From assembly GCF_029626035.1 (NCBI RefSeq), contig NZ_JARUBE010000003.1, positions 6,510,001 through 6,574,000 on the forward strand: a DNA stretch of 64,000 nt. Direction: 5' to 3'. The translations under genes and the position numbers were made by a program. The DNA comes from Micromonospora sp. WMMD980. GTDB taxonomy: Bacteria; Actinomycetota; Actinomycetes; Mycobacteriales; Micromonosporaceae. This document shows positions 8,182 to 15,985 of this stretch, one piece after another. Position 1 is the first letter of the stretch, and every line of letters starts with the position of its first letter. The notes beneath the pieces were generated by a model. That model saw only the letters and a list, made by a program, of their open reading frames with translations, searched no databases and had not been told where the DNA came from.

Positions 8182-8942
8182 CCGGCCTGCTCTCCGCCGC
8201 CGGTCTGGGCCTGGTCGGCGCGGGCGCGACCGACCCGGCGGATGAGGCCCGGCGGGACCCGGAGGAGCTGCGCGCGCTGGCCGAGGAGGCCGGGCGGGAG
8301 TTGGCGGACGCGCCCGCGCTGGAGATCGCCCGCTGGGCGGCGCAGACGTTCGGGGACCGGTTCTGCGTGACCAGCTCGATGGCCGACGGCGTGGTGGCGC
8401 ACCTGGTGTCCCGGGTCGCCCCCGGCGTCGACGTGGTGTTCCTGGACACCGGCCTGCACTTCCCGGAGACGCTCCGGGTGCGTGACGAGGTGGCCCGGCG
8501 GATGCCGGTGCGGGTCCGCTCGATCCGGCCCCGGATGACCGTGGGCCAGCAGGACGGCCAGTACGGACCCCGCCTGTTCAACAGATCCCCGGACGAGTGC
8601 TGCCAGCTACGCAAGGTCGAGCCGCTGGAGCGGGCGCTGGCCGGGTACGACGCCTGGGCCGCCGGGCTGCGCCGGGACGAGTCCCCGACGCGGGCCAACA
8701 CGCCCGTGGTGGGTTTCGACGCCAGGCGCGGCAAGATCAAGGTGAACCCGATCGCGGCCTGGACGCAGCGCGAGGTGGACGCGTACGTGGCCCGCCACGG
8801 CATTCCGGTCAACGAGCTGTTCGCCCGGGGCTACGGCTCGATCGGCTGCTGGCCGTGCACCCGCCGGACGAAGGCGGGGGAGGACCCCCGGGCCGGCCGG
8901 TGGGCGATGTTCGAGAAGACCGAGTGCGGGCTGCACACCTGA
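8178..8942 (+). CDS. cysH: APS/PAPS reductase
   Basis: The 254-residue adenylyl-sulfate reductase converts APS (or PAPS) to sulfite, feeding the sulfite reductase encoded upstream. The [4Fe-4S] cysteine pairs of the APS-reducing type are present: DECCQLRKVEPL and IGCWPCTRRTKAGED. The C-terminal catalytic Cys is in KTECGLHT. The nucleotide-binding region has VTSSMADGVVAHLV and FLDTGLHFPET. The double CC...CxxC set argues for APS rather than PAPS as substrate. GTG 8178 overlaps the preceding stop (GTGA); the longer in-frame extension upstream only reads through the zinc-ribbon gene. The chelatase gene follows after five bases. Confidence 0.93.
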   Translation: MTGLLSAAGLGLVGAGATDPADEARRDPEELRALAEEAGRELADAPALEIARWAAQTFGDRFCVTSSMADGVVAHLVSRVAPGVDVVFLDTGLHFPETLRVRDEVARRMPVRVRSIRPRMTVGQQDGQYGPRLFNRSPDECCQLRKVEPLERALAGYDAWAAGLRRDESPTRANTPVVGFDARRGKIKVNPIAAWTQREVDAYVARHGIPVNELFARGYGSIGCWPCTRRTKAGEDPRAGRWAMFEKTECGLHT

Positions 8943-8947
8943 CGGCC

Positions 8948-9661
8948 GTGCCACCTGTGGTGCTGGTGGCACACGGCAGCCGTGACCCGCGCGCGGCGGA
9001 GGCGACCCGGGCGTTGGCCCGGGCGGTGGCGACCGCCTGCCCGGGCCGTCCGGTGCTGCCGAGCTGGCTGGACCACGCCGATCCCGGGCCGGCCGACGTG
9101 CTGCGCCACCTGGCCGCCGACGGGCACTCCCGAGTGGTCCTGGTGCCGTTGCTGCTGACCGCCGCGTACCACCGGAAGGTGGACATCCCGGCGGCGGTGG
9201 CGGCGGCCGGCGCGGGCCTGGACGTGCGGGTGACGGAGGTGCTGGGGCCGACCGGCGGCGTGGTCGACGGCCGGTTGCTGGCCGCGCTGCGGCGCCGGCT
9301 GGCCGAGGCGGCCGGGGAGGACGCGGACGCGGTGGTGCTGGCCGCGGCCGGCACCCGGGACGCCGGTGCGCGTGCCTCGGTGGGCCGGGTCGCCGCGGCG
9401 CTCGGCGCCGGCCTGGGCGTGCCCTGCCGGGTCTCGTACGCCTCGGCCGCGCCCCCGGAGGTCGGCGGCGCGGTGGCGCGGCTGCGCGCGGCGGGTGCCC
9501 GGCGGGTCGCGGTGGCGGCCTACTTCCTGGCCCCCGGCCGGTTCCACGACGGGGTACGCGCGGCGGCCCGCTCGGCCGGTGCGGTGGCGGTCGCCGAGCC
9601 GCTCACCGACCTGCCGGAACTGGCCGACCTGGTGCGGCGGCGGGTGACGGCGGCGGGCTGA
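8948..9661 (+). CDS. Sirohydrochlorin chelatase (CbiX/SirB family)
   Basis: This 237-residue protein has two CbiX-like halves. The first begins VVLVAHGSRDPRA, with the metal-binding His, and carries LLLTAAYHRKVDIPA with the second His. The second half carries AYFLAPGRFHDGVRAAA. Such enzymes insert Fe2+ (or Co2+) into sirohydrochlorin. At the end of a sulfite reductase operon, iron insertion to make siroheme is the sensible role. GTG 8948 lies five bases after the cysH stop; GTG 8957 or 8960 would also work. The operon ends at a strong hairpin just downstream. Confidence 0.85.
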   Translation: MPPVVLVAHGSRDPRAAEATRALARAVATACPGRPVLPSWLDHADPGPADVLRHLAADGHSRVVLVPLLLTAAYHRKVDIPAAVAAAGAGLDVRVTEVLGPTGGVVDGRLLAALRRRLAEAAGEDADAVVLAAAGTRDAGARASVGRVAAALGAGLGVPCRVSYASAAPPEVGGAVARLRAAGARRVAVAAYFLAPGRFHDGVRAAARSAGAVAVAEPLTDLPELADLVRRRVTAAG

Positions 9662-9679
9662 TCGACCCGGACAGCAGAG

Positions 9680-9707
9680 CGCCCCGGCCGGAAACCCGGC
9701 CGGGGCG
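9680..9707. terminator. Bidirectional terminator between the sulfur operon and whiB1
   Basis: A perfect 12-bp stem (CGCCCCGGCCGG with its complement) around an AAAC loop lies between two convergent genes, 18 bases after the chelatase stop and 17 bases from the whiB1 stop. No long U-tract is present, as is usual in high-GC actinobacteria. Confidence 0.8.
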
Positions 9708-9724
9708 TGTGCGTGTGATGTGGG

Positions 9725-9982
9725 TCAGGCGGAGTGAGCGCGCAGCACCCGGAGACCGCCGCGGCGCTTCACCGCGCGGCGCTCCTCCTCGCTCATCCCG
9801 CCCCAGACGCCGGCGTCCTGACCGGACTCCAGCGCCCACTGCAGGCACTGGTCGGTCACGGGGCAGCGCCGGCAGACGGCCTTCGCCTGCTCCACCTGCA
9901 GGAGGGCCGGACCGGACGTCCCGATCGGGAAGAACAGCTCCGGGTCCTCGTCGCGGCAGACCGAATCGTGGCGCCAGTCCAT
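9725..9982 (-). CDS. whiB1: WhiB1/WblE-type iron-sulfur transcription regulator
   Basis: This 85-residue Wbl protein begins MDWRHDSVCRDEDPELFFP, as WhiB1 does. The four cluster-binding cysteines are in DSVCRDED and AVCRRCPVTDQC. The GVWGG turn follows in AGVWGGMSEEERRA, then a basic tail for DNA contact. WhiB1 is an essential NO-sensitive [4Fe-4S] regulator that binds the primary sigma factor in mycobacteria. ATG 9982 matches the family start and has AGGAG about ten bases upstream; an in-frame ATG at 10000 would add six residues. It lies downstream of the diacylglycerol kinase-like gene on the same strand and is convergent with the sulfur operon. A CRP-like palindrome lies upstream. Confidence 0.93.
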   Translation of the reverse strand: MDWRHDSVCRDEDPELFFPIGTSGPALLQVEQAKAVCRRCPVTDQCLQWALESGQDAGVWGGMSEEERRAVKRRGGLRVLRAHSA

Positions 9983-10181
9983 GGCGGCAACACTCCTCAT
10001 TCTTAGTGGATGGCTGGATAACGCTTCGTTGCTATTCCTATATGCATCCGCATTGCCGATCGGTGACGGTCAGCATCCGTCAATTCGGCGTTGCGTGAGC
10101 AGGCTGCGGGCCCCTGGACCTGCTGGAACAGCTCAACCTGACGAGCATATCCAGGCAATGTCCCGGTAACACGAGTTCGCT

Positions 10182-10214
10182 TGTGAATACTTTCACGAAC
10201 TACAGCGATGTCAA
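10182..10214 (-). promoter_or_regulatory. Candidate whiB1 promoter with CRP-like site
   Basis: On the minus strand a perfect TTGACA (10214-10209) is followed at 17 bases by AGTATT, a possible -10 element. A palindrome TGTGA-N6-TCACG (10182-10197) overlaps that -10 region and fits the CRP/cAMP consensus. The rest of the gap from 9983 to 10429 is visibly lower in GC than its surroundings and contains no convincing gene. A 5' leader of roughly 195 bases would separate this promoter from the whiB1 start. Confidence 0.5.
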
Positions 10215-10221
10215 GGGTGAC

Positions 10222-10255
10222 GCTCGGAAAAACTCCGAGCAGTGAGCGGGCTCAC
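10222..10255 (-). terminator. Two hairpins downstream of the diacylglycerol kinase-like gene
   Basis: GCTCGGA/TCCGAGC form a 7-bp stem with a five-base loop that reads GTTTT on the minus strand (10222-10240). The 14-bp palindrome GTGAGC-GG-GCTCAC (10242-10255) lies next to it. They sit 175-205 bases after the kinase stop and just before the candidate whiB1 promoter, so they may separate the two transcripts. Confidence 0.4.
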
Positions 10256-10429
10256 CACCCATTTGTCCCGGTTTGCGAGGGCTCTCGTTACCCGGCGTGC
10301 CACAGTCGAGGATCAATATAGTACGGTCTGCGTGACGTTGCTGACATTTCCGGCACCCTTCCTCGGCGTGGCGGCCACCTCACCCTGCGCGGCGGGGGGT
10401 CCGCGTCAACCGACGGGGATACCCGAGAC

Positions 10430-11380
10430 CTAGCAGATTACTCTCAGTGCGGCCGGCACGGAGGTGAATCTGACTTTTTCCCGTTCGCCGAGATAGTCGC
10501 CGTCGAGCTGGAACGGGAGCGGACGCGTCGCGACCAGCGTGAACTCCGACAGGTCGTGCAACCGGAGCACCTGCTTGCCGTGCGGATCGGGCTGCCGGGA
10601 GAAGAACTGGGTCACCGTGCGTGCGGTGCTCGCCACCTTGAGCTGTCGGATCGCCAGCACGTCGAGCCCGCTGTCGAACGACGCCTCCGGATTCGGGTTG
10701 ATCTCCCGGTCGCCCAGGTAGGTCCACGGCGCGGTGTTCTGGATGATGGCGGTGGCCAACTCGGTCGCCGGCGCCTCCCCCGGACGCTCCAGCGTGATCG
10801 GCGGGTGCCGGCGGTCCGAACCGACGAAGTACTGGCTCGCGGTGGACCGGAAGTAGAGCGCCGGCGTGGCGACCCGGCCCCGCCTGCGGGCCTGCTCCAC
10901 CCGGCGGATCACCGCCGCGTCCAGCCCGAAGCCCGCGCAGAACGTGAAGTAGCGGTCGTCCGCCCGGCCCAGCCCGATGGTGCGGGACCGGCCCAGGCGC
11001 AGTCCCTCCAGGATCATGCTGGTGCCGTCCGGCCACTCCCGCGGCAGGCCGAGGGCGCGGGCGAAGACGTTCGTCGAGCCGCCCGGCACGGTCGCCAGCG
11101 CCGGCAGTCGCTCCGCCGAGGTCGGGCCGGTGCGGAACGTCGGCGGCTCCGCCGCCATCAACCCGTTGACCACCTCGTTGACCGTGCCGTCGCCGCCGAG
11201 CGTGACCACCAGGTCGACGCCCTCCTGGGCGGCCTCCCGGGCCAGGTCCATGGCGTGGCCCCGTCGGCGGGTGTAGCGCACCGACAGGTCGACTTCACTG
11301 CGCAGTGCCCGGACCAGCACGTCCCGGCTGCGCTCGCTTGTGGTGGTGGCCTTCGGATTGACCACCAGGACGGCCCGCAT
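10430..11380 (-). CDS. Diacylglycerol/lipid kinase family protein
   Basis: The 316-residue protein belongs to the DagK/YegS/sphingosine kinase family, which phosphorylates diacylglycerol or related lipids. The N-terminus MRAVLVVNPKATTTSERSR and the nucleotide-binding LVVTLGGDGTVNEVVNGL and ATVPGGSTNVFARALGLP motifs are diagnostic. ATG 11380 has AAGGTG upstream; the longer open frame is antisense to the membrane gene at 11424. It is divergent from that gene with about 43 bases between starts. The order membrane protein, kinase, whiB1 corresponds to Rv3217c-Rv3218-Rv3219 of M. tuberculosis. Confidence 0.88.
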   Translation of the reverse strand: MRAVLVVNPKATTTSERSRDVLVRALRSEVDLSVRYTRRRGHAMDLAREAAQEGVDLVVTLGGDGTVNEVVNGLMAAEPPTFRTGPTSAERLPALATVPGGSTNVFARALGLPREWPDGTSMILEGLRLGRSRTIGLGRADDRYFTFCAGFGLDAAVIRRVEQARRRGRVATPALYFRSTASQYFVGSDRRHPPITLERPGEAPATELATAIIQNTAPWTYLGDREINPNPEASFDSGLDVLAIRQLKVASTARTVTQFFSRQPDPHGKQVLRLHDLSEFTLVATRPLPFQLDGDYLGEREKVRFTSVPAALRVIC

Positions 11381-11423
11381 GGGCGGCACCTTACCGCGCC
11401 TACCCACCGGTATCGTGGCGGCC

Positions 11424-11828
11424 GTGACGATCGACTCCGACCCGGTCCCCGGCCCGCTCCGCGCAGCGGTGCTCCTGCTGCGCGCCGAGGCGGTGGCGCT
11501 CGGGCTGGTCGCGGTGTGGCTGATCTGGTCCGACCTCACCGCCCGCCGCACCGACCTGACCTCGGCGCTGCTGGTGACCGTCTTCGCAGTCGCCGGTGCG
11601 GTGGCGCTCTGGGCGCTCGGCGGCGCGCTGTCCCGGCGGCGGGCCGGCGCCCGCGCGCCGGCCATCGTGCTCCAGCTCATGCTGCTGCCGGTCGGGTGGT
11701 ACATGATCCAGGGTGGCATGGCCTGGCTCGGGGTGCCGCTGATGGCGCTCGGGCTCGTCGTCGTCGGGCTGCTGGTCAACGGCCCGACCAACCGGGCACT
11801 CGGTTTCGGCGAGCCGGCCGGCCGCTGA
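11424..11828 (+). CDS. Four-helix integral membrane protein
   Basis: This 134-residue protein has four hydrophobic segments: around residues 21-36 (AVALGLVAVWLIW), 45-66, 77-98 (VLQLMLLPVGWYMIQGG) and 99-118 (VPLMALGLVVVGLLV). No catalytic motif is recognised. The start GTG 11424 follows GTATCGTGGCGGCC with only a weak ribosome-binding site. It sits divergent to the lipid kinase-like gene, as an uncharacterised membrane protein of similar size does in mycobacteria. It is convergent with the anti-sigma gene, separated by 32 bases. Confidence 0.75.
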   Translation: MTIDSDPVPGPLRAAVLLLRAEAVALGLVAVWLIWSDLTARRTDLTSALLVTVFAVAGAVALWALGGALSRRRAGARAPAIVLQLMLLPVGWYMIQGGMAWLGVPLMALGLVVVGLLVNGPTNRALGFGEPAGR

Positions 11829-11860
11829 CCGCCCGCCGGCGCGACGCCGCCCGGGGCCGG

Positions 11861-12268
11861 TCAGAAGCCGCCGGAGCGGCGGGTCAGCAGCGCGATGGTG
11901 GCCCGGCCGTCGGCCGCCCGGGCGCCCGCCGAGGTGGTCAACGCGGTGAGCACCTTCCAGGCGAAGGACGACTCGGACGGAAGCGTGGCCCCCCGCACGG
12001 TCGGCACGGTCACCTCGACGGTGAGCGCGTCCTCGGTGACCGCGAAGCGGCACTCCAGTTCGGCGTCGCGGGTGGCGATGGCGAGCAGCATCGCGCACGC
12101 CTCGTCGACCGCGATGCGCAGGTCCTCGATCTCGTCGAGGGCGAACTGGAGCCGGGCCGCGAGCCCGGCCGTGGCGGTGCGGAGCACGCCGAGGTAACCA
12201 CCGTCGGCGGGCACGGTGAGGTGCACGACGTCGTCATCCGTCGTCGGCTGCCCGGTCAGTTGAGTCAC
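11861..12268 (-). CDS. rsbW: RsbW/UsfX-type anti-sigma factor kinase
   Basis: A 135-residue single-domain GHKL ATPase of the anti-sigma type that controls SigB/SigF-family stress sigma factors. The core EIEDLRIAVDEACAMLL is the N-box helix, but the usual Asn after the Glu is replaced. M. tuberculosis UsfX also lacks it, and SFAWKVLTAL closely matches the corresponding UsfX segment as I remember it. No sigma factor or anti-anti-sigma gene is adjacent, so its partner is encoded elsewhere. GTG 12268 has GATGAGG directly upstream. It lies 25 bases downstream of the GNAT gene on the same strand, and could be co-transcribed with sodN and the GNAT. Confidence 0.85.
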   Translation of the reverse strand: MTQLTGQPTTDDDVVHLTVPADGGYLGVLRTATAGLAARLQFALDEIEDLRIAVDEACAMLLAIATRDAELECRFAVTEDALTVEVTVPTVRGATLPSESSFAWKVLTALTTSAGARAADGRATIALLTRRSGGF

Positions 12269-12292
12269 GCCTCATCCCCCCGGTGCGGGACT

Positions 12293-12826
12293 CTACCCGG
12301 TCAGGCGGCCGGGTGGGTGGGCGCGGGCGTCGCCCCGTGCGGCGAGGTCGCGCAGCGCGGCCCCGGTCAGCCGGTACGGCGTCCACTCGTCCATCGGCGT
12401 GGCGCCGATCGCGGCGTAGAAGCGGGCCGCCGGGTTCCAGTTGATCATCCACCAGTCGAGCCGCTGGTAACCCCGCTCGACGCAGATCGCGGCCAGGGCG
12501 GCCAGCAGCAGGCGGCCGGCGCCGGTGCCCCGGGCGTCCGGCCGGACGTAGAGGTCCTCCAGGTAGATGCCGTGCACGCCGGCCCAGGTCGAGAAGTTGA
12601 GGAACCAGAGGGCGAAGCCCACCGGCTCGTCGTCCGCGTCCACCGCGACGTGCCCGAACAGCGCCGGCGCGCCTCCGAACAGCGCGGCGTGGAGTTGGTC
12701 GACGGTGAGGTGACACTGCTCCGGTGCGCGCTCGTACTCGGCGAGTTCGTGCACCATGGCGACGACGGCCGGCACGTCCTCGGGACGTACCGGCCGGATC
12801 GTCGGTGCCGTGGCGGGCGAGGTCAC
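12293..12826 (-). CDS. GNAT acetyltransferase, diamine (SSAT)-like
   Basis: The 177-residue GNAT has the acetyl-CoA motif A in VRPDARGTGAGRLLLAALA and the family-typical HGIYLEDLYV strand before it. The stretch around GYQRLDWWMINWNPAARFY resembles spermidine/spermine or thialysine N-acetyltransferases, so a small amine is the likely acceptor. GTG 12826 overlaps the sodN stop (GTGA), so it is translationally coupled to the superoxide dismutase. That coupling is unusual and its meaning is unknown. Confidence 0.85.
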   Translation of the reverse strand: MTSPATAPTIRPVRPEDVPAVVAMVHELAEYERAPEQCHLTVDQLHAALFGGAPALFGHVAVDADDEPVGFALWFLNFSTWAGVHGIYLEDLYVRPDARGTGAGRLLLAALAAICVERGYQRLDWWMINWNPAARFYAAIGATPMDEWTPYRLTGAALRDLAARGDARAHPPGRLTG

Positions 12827-13227
12827 GCCTGCTTGGTCTCCCAGAAGATCTTGGAGATCTCGTCGATCTTCGAGAGCAGCTCGTCGGCCTTGGCCGGGTC
12901 GGTGCCGCCCTTGGCGCCGGCCGCGCCGGCCAGCTTGGTGGCCTCGTTGAAGAGCTGGTGCAGGTGCGGGTACTTCTCGAAGTGCTGCGGCTTGAAGTAG
13001 TCGGTCCAGAGCACCCACAGGTGGTGCTTGACCAGGTCGGCCCGCTGCTCCTTGATCAGGATGGCGCGGGTGCGGAACTCCGGGTCGGTGTTCGCCTGGT
13101 ACTTCTCGCAGATCATTTTGACCGACTCGGCCTCGATCCGGGCCTGGGCCGGGTCGTAGACGCCGCAGGGCAGGTCACAGTGGGCGCTTGCGGTCACCCG
13201 GGGCGTGAGGATGCGAGGAAGGCGCAT
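12823..13227 (-). CDS. sodN: Nickel superoxide dismutase precursor
   Basis: This 134-residue precursor of NiSOD dismutates superoxide with a Ni hook at the mature N-terminus. Residues 1-15 (MRLPRILTPRVTASA) are the propeptide. The mature protein begins HCDLPCGVY, with the His, the two Cys ligands and the fold-essential Pro. The remainder is the four-helix bundle (KHHLWVLWTDYF). ATG 13227 has GGAGG about seven bases upstream. The peptidase gene sodX, which should remove the propeptide, is divergent across an 83-base gap. The 3' end overlaps the GNAT start. Confidence 0.97.
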   Translation of the reverse strand: MRLPRILTPRVTASAHCDLPCGVYDPAQARIEAESVKMICEKYQANTDPEFRTRAILIKEQRADLVKHHLWVLWTDYFKPQHFEKYPHLHQLFNEATKLAGAAGAKGGTDPAKADELLSKIDEISKIFWETKQA

Positions 13228-13310
13228 CAGGGTCCTCCATGGGATGTTTGCGATGATCCAAGACGACATTACTCCTGGAGATGCTTTCCAGCGGGCGGGA
13301 GGTGAAACCC

Positions 13311-13616
13311 GTGCTGCCCGTGCTGATCACCGGTCCGTCCATGTCGCCGACCCTGCGCCACGGCGACGCGGTGCTGGTCCGCACCGGCGGCCGGCCGGTC
13401 CGCCCCGGTGACGTGGTGATCGCGGTCTTCCGCAGCCGGCCCGACCTGCTGGTGGTGAAGCGCGCGGTCGAGCCGCGTGCCGGCGGCTGGTGGCTGCGCG
13501 GCGACAACGACCTGGTCACCGACGACTCCCGGGCGTACGGGGTGGCCGACGTGCGCGGCCGGGTGGTGGCCCGCTGGTGGCCGCGTCCCGGCCGGATCAG
13601 GGGCGGGCAGGGGTAG
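13311..13616 (+). CDS. sodX: NiSOD maturation peptidase SodX (S26 family)
   Basis: A signal peptidase I-like protein of 101 residues, with the catalytic Ser in GPSMSPTLRHGD and Lys in LLVVKRAVEPR, and a GDN box in LRGDNDLVTDDSR. Family members next to sodN cleave the SodN propeptide to expose His1. There is no N-terminal membrane anchor, as expected for the cytosolic SodX type. GTG 13311 is chosen because GGGAGG at 13297-13302 lies eight bases away; ATG 13281 would add ten residues but has no properly spaced site. Confidence 0.92.
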   Translation: MLPVLITGPSMSPTLRHGDAVLVRTGGRPVRPGDVVIAVFRSRPDLLVVKRAVEPRAGGWWLRGDNDLVTDDSRAYGVADVRGRVVARWWPRPGRIRGGQG

Positions 13617-13769
13617 GCGTGGATATGACCCCGCTCACATCCTGGGAGCCGGTGCGTGACTATGCTCGGAAAGTGCCCGGGTGACCCCCCCGCACCGCCG
13701 CCCCGCCGGTCGCTGACCTCCGCTGACCGCGCCGGCCGGTCCGTCTGCTCGACAGATCCTGGAGTCACC

Positions 13770-14945
13770 ATGTCTGCGTCCACCCCGGACCCCGCCGATC
13801 CCGTCTTCCGACTGCATGTCGGCGGCAAGATGGCCGTCGCCTCCACCGTGCCGCTGACCAGCCGGGAGGACCTCTCCCTCGCGTACACCCCGGGGGTGGC
13901 CCGGGTCTGCGAGGCGATCGCCGCCGACCCGGACCTCGCCGACACCTACACCTGGGTGTCGCACACCGTCGCCGTGGTCACCGACGGCTCCGCCGTGCTC
14001 GGCCTGGGCAACATCGGCCCGCGCGCCGCGCTGCCCGTGATGGAGGGCAAGGCGGTGCTGTTCAAGCAGTTCGCCGGCGTGGACGCCGTGCCGGTCTGCC
14101 TGGACACCCAGGACGTGGACGAGATCGTCGCGACGGTCAAGGCGCTCGCGCCCTCGTTCGGCGGGATCAACCTGGAGGACATCAGCGCGCCACGCTGCTT
14201 CGAGGTGGAGCGCCGGCTGGACGAGGCGCTCGACATCCCGGTCTTCCACGACGACCAGCACGGCACCGCGATCGTGGTGCTGGCCGCGCTGCGCAACGCG
14301 GCGACGCTGCTCAACCGCAAGCTCGGCGACCTGCGGGTGGCGGTCAGCGGCGCCGGCGCGGCCGGGGTGGCGGTCACCAAGATGCTGATCGCCGGCGGCG
14401 TCGACCCGGCTCGGGTGGTGGTGTGCGACTCGCGCGGCATCATCGGCCGGCACCGCGAACTCACCGGCACCAAGGCCGAGCTGGCCGACCTCACCAATGC
14501 CGACGGCCGCCAGGGCGACGTCACCGAGGCGCTGCGCGACGCGGACGTGCTGGTCGGCGTCTCCGGCGGCCAGATCCCCGAGGCGGCGGTGGCCGGCATG
14601 GCGCCCGGCGGCATCGTCTTCGCGCTGGCCAACCCCACCCCGGAGGTGCACCCGGAGGTGGCCGCCCGGCACGTGGCGGTGGTCGCCACCGGGCGCAGCG
14701 ACTACCCCAACCAGATCAACAACGTGCTCGCGTTCCCCGGGGTGTTCCGCGGCGCGCTGGACGCCGGCGCCACCCGGATCACCGACGCGATGAAGGTGGC
14801 CGCCGCCGACGCCATCGCGGGCGTGGTGGCCGAGTCGCTGACCGCGGACGCGATCGTGCCGTCCCCGCTCGACCCGCGCGTCGCCCCCGCGGTGGCCGAG
14901 GCGGTCGCCGAGGCCGCCCGCCGCGACGGGGTCGCCCGCCGCTGA
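13770..14945 (+). CDS. NAD(P)-dependent malic enzyme
   Basis: The 391-residue enzyme oxidatively decarboxylates malate to pyruvate. Motifs are SLAYTPGVARVCEAI (catalytic Tyr), NIGPRAALPVMEGKAVLFKQ (catalytic Lys), GGINLEDISAPRCFEVE and FHDDQHGTAIVVLAALRNA (metal-binding Asp/Glu), and the Rossmann loop AVSGAGAAGVAVTKML. This is the short bacterial form without a phosphotransacetylase tail. ATG 13770 has GGAG five bases upstream. The frame runs 38 codons further upstream without a good start. One GGGGCCCC double-palindrome repeat follows the stop. Confidence 0.93.
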   Translation: MSASTPDPADPVFRLHVGGKMAVASTVPLTSREDLSLAYTPGVARVCEAIAADPDLADTYTWVSHTVAVVTDGSAVLGLGNIGPRAALPVMEGKAVLFKQFAGVDAVPVCLDTQDVDEIVATVKALAPSFGGINLEDISAPRCFEVERRLDEALDIPVFHDDQHGTAIVVLAALRNAATLLNRKLGDLRVAVSGAGAAGVAVTKMLIAGGVDPARVVVCDSRGIIGRHRELTGTKAELADLTNADGRQGDVTEALRDADVLVGVSGGQIPEAAVAGMAPGGIVFALANPTPEVHPEVAARHVAVVATGRSDYPNQINNVLAFPGVFRGALDAGATRITDAMKVAAADAIAGVVAESLTADAIVPSPLDPRVAPAVAEAVAEAARRDGVARR

Positions 14946-14949
14946 GGTG

Positions 14950-15002
14950 TAAGGAGGGGCCCCTTCTTATCGCATTTCGCATAGGAAGGGCCCCTTCTTA
15001 AC
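14950..15002. repeat. GGGGCCCC double-palindrome repeat, copy A
   Basis: Two palindromic cores, AAGGAGGGGCCCCTTCTT and AGGAAGGGCCCCTTCTTA, are separated by about 16 bases. This copy begins five bases after the malic enzyme stop and ends 28 bases before the oxidoreductase start. The spacer differs from copies B-D. It may act as a terminator or mRNA 3'-end hairpin. Confidence 0.8.
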
Positions 15003-15030
15003 GCCCGCTCAGCTTGTTACCGTGCCGATC

Positions 15031-15984
15031 ATGCGTGCTGCCTATGCCTCGGCCTTCGACGCCGACAACCCGCTCGCCGCGCTCGCCGTCGGCGACCGTC
15101 CCGAGCCGACCCACCCGCAGGACGACTGGGTCACCGTGCGGGTCCGGGCCAGCTCGCTCAACCACCACGACCTCTGGTCGCTGCGCGGCGTGGGCCTGAC
15201 CGCCGACCAGCTCCCGATGATCCTGGGCTGCGACGCGGTCGGCACCGACCCGGACGGCAACGAGATGGTCATCTACCCGGTGGTGCCCACCCCGGGTGAC
15301 CCGCGCGGGGTCTCCATCCTCTCCGAGCACTTCCAGGGCACCTTCGCCGAGCTGGTCGCCGTACCCCGGATGAACCTGCTGCCGCTGCCCGACGGCCTGT
15401 CGGCGACCGACGCGGCGTGCCTGCCCACGGCCTGGCTCACCGCGTGGCGGATGCTCACCACCAAGGGCCGGGTCGCCGACGGCGAGTCGGTGCTGGTCCA
15501 GGGCGCCGGGGGTGGCGTGGCCACCGCGGCGGTCGCGCTCGCCGTCGCGCTCGGCAAGCGGGTGTACGCGACCAGCCGCGACGCCGCGAAGCGGGAGCGG
15601 ATCGCCGAGCTGGGCGCCACCGCGCTGGAGCCCGGCGCCCGGCTGCCGGAGCGGGTGGACGTGGTGATCGAGACGGTCGGCGCGGCCACGTTCGACCACT
15701 CGCTGAAGTCGGCCGCCCCGATGGCCCGGATCGTGGTCTCCGGCGCCACCGCCGGGCACGAGCCCACTGTCAACCTGCGCCGGGTCTTCGCCATGCAACT
15801 GGAGATCCTCGGCACCTCCATGGGCACCCCGGACGAGCTGGCCGAGCTGCTCGCGTTCTGCGCCGAGCACGGGGTCCGCCCGGTGGTGGACGGGGTGGTG
15901 CCGTTCGGGGAGATCGAGGAGGCGTTCGCCCGGCTGCACTCCGGCGAGGTCTTCGGCAAGGTGGTCGTCGACCACACCGCGTGA
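15031..15984 (+). CDS. Zinc-independent alcohol dehydrogenase/quinone oxidoreductase (MDR)
   Basis: The 317-residue medium-chain dehydrogenase has SSLNHHDLWSLRG in the catalytic domain and the NAD(P)-binding motif VLVQGAGGGVATAAV near residues 156-170. The structural zinc cluster of four cysteines is absent, as in quinone oxidoreductase-type members. The substrate cannot be told. ATG 15031 is preferred; TACCGT at 15018-15023 lies seven bases before it, which fits a leaderless -10 element, and no ribosome-binding site is visible. GTG 15022 is in frame but less convincing. Confidence 0.85.
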   Translation: MRAAYASAFDADNPLAALAVGDRPEPTHPQDDWVTVRVRASSLNHHDLWSLRGVGLTADQLPMILGCDAVGTDPDGNEMVIYPVVPTPGDPRGVSILSEHFQGTFAELVAVPRMNLLPLPDGLSATDAACLPTAWLTAWRMLTTKGRVADGESVLVQGAGGGVATAAVALAVALGKRVYATSRDAAKRERIAELGATALEPGARLPERVDVVIETVGAATFDHSLKSAAPMARIVVSGATAGHEPTVNLRRVFAMQLEILGTSMGTPDELAELLAFCAEHGVRPVVDGVVPFGEIEEAFARLHSGEVFGKVVVDHTA

Positions 15985-15985
15985 G

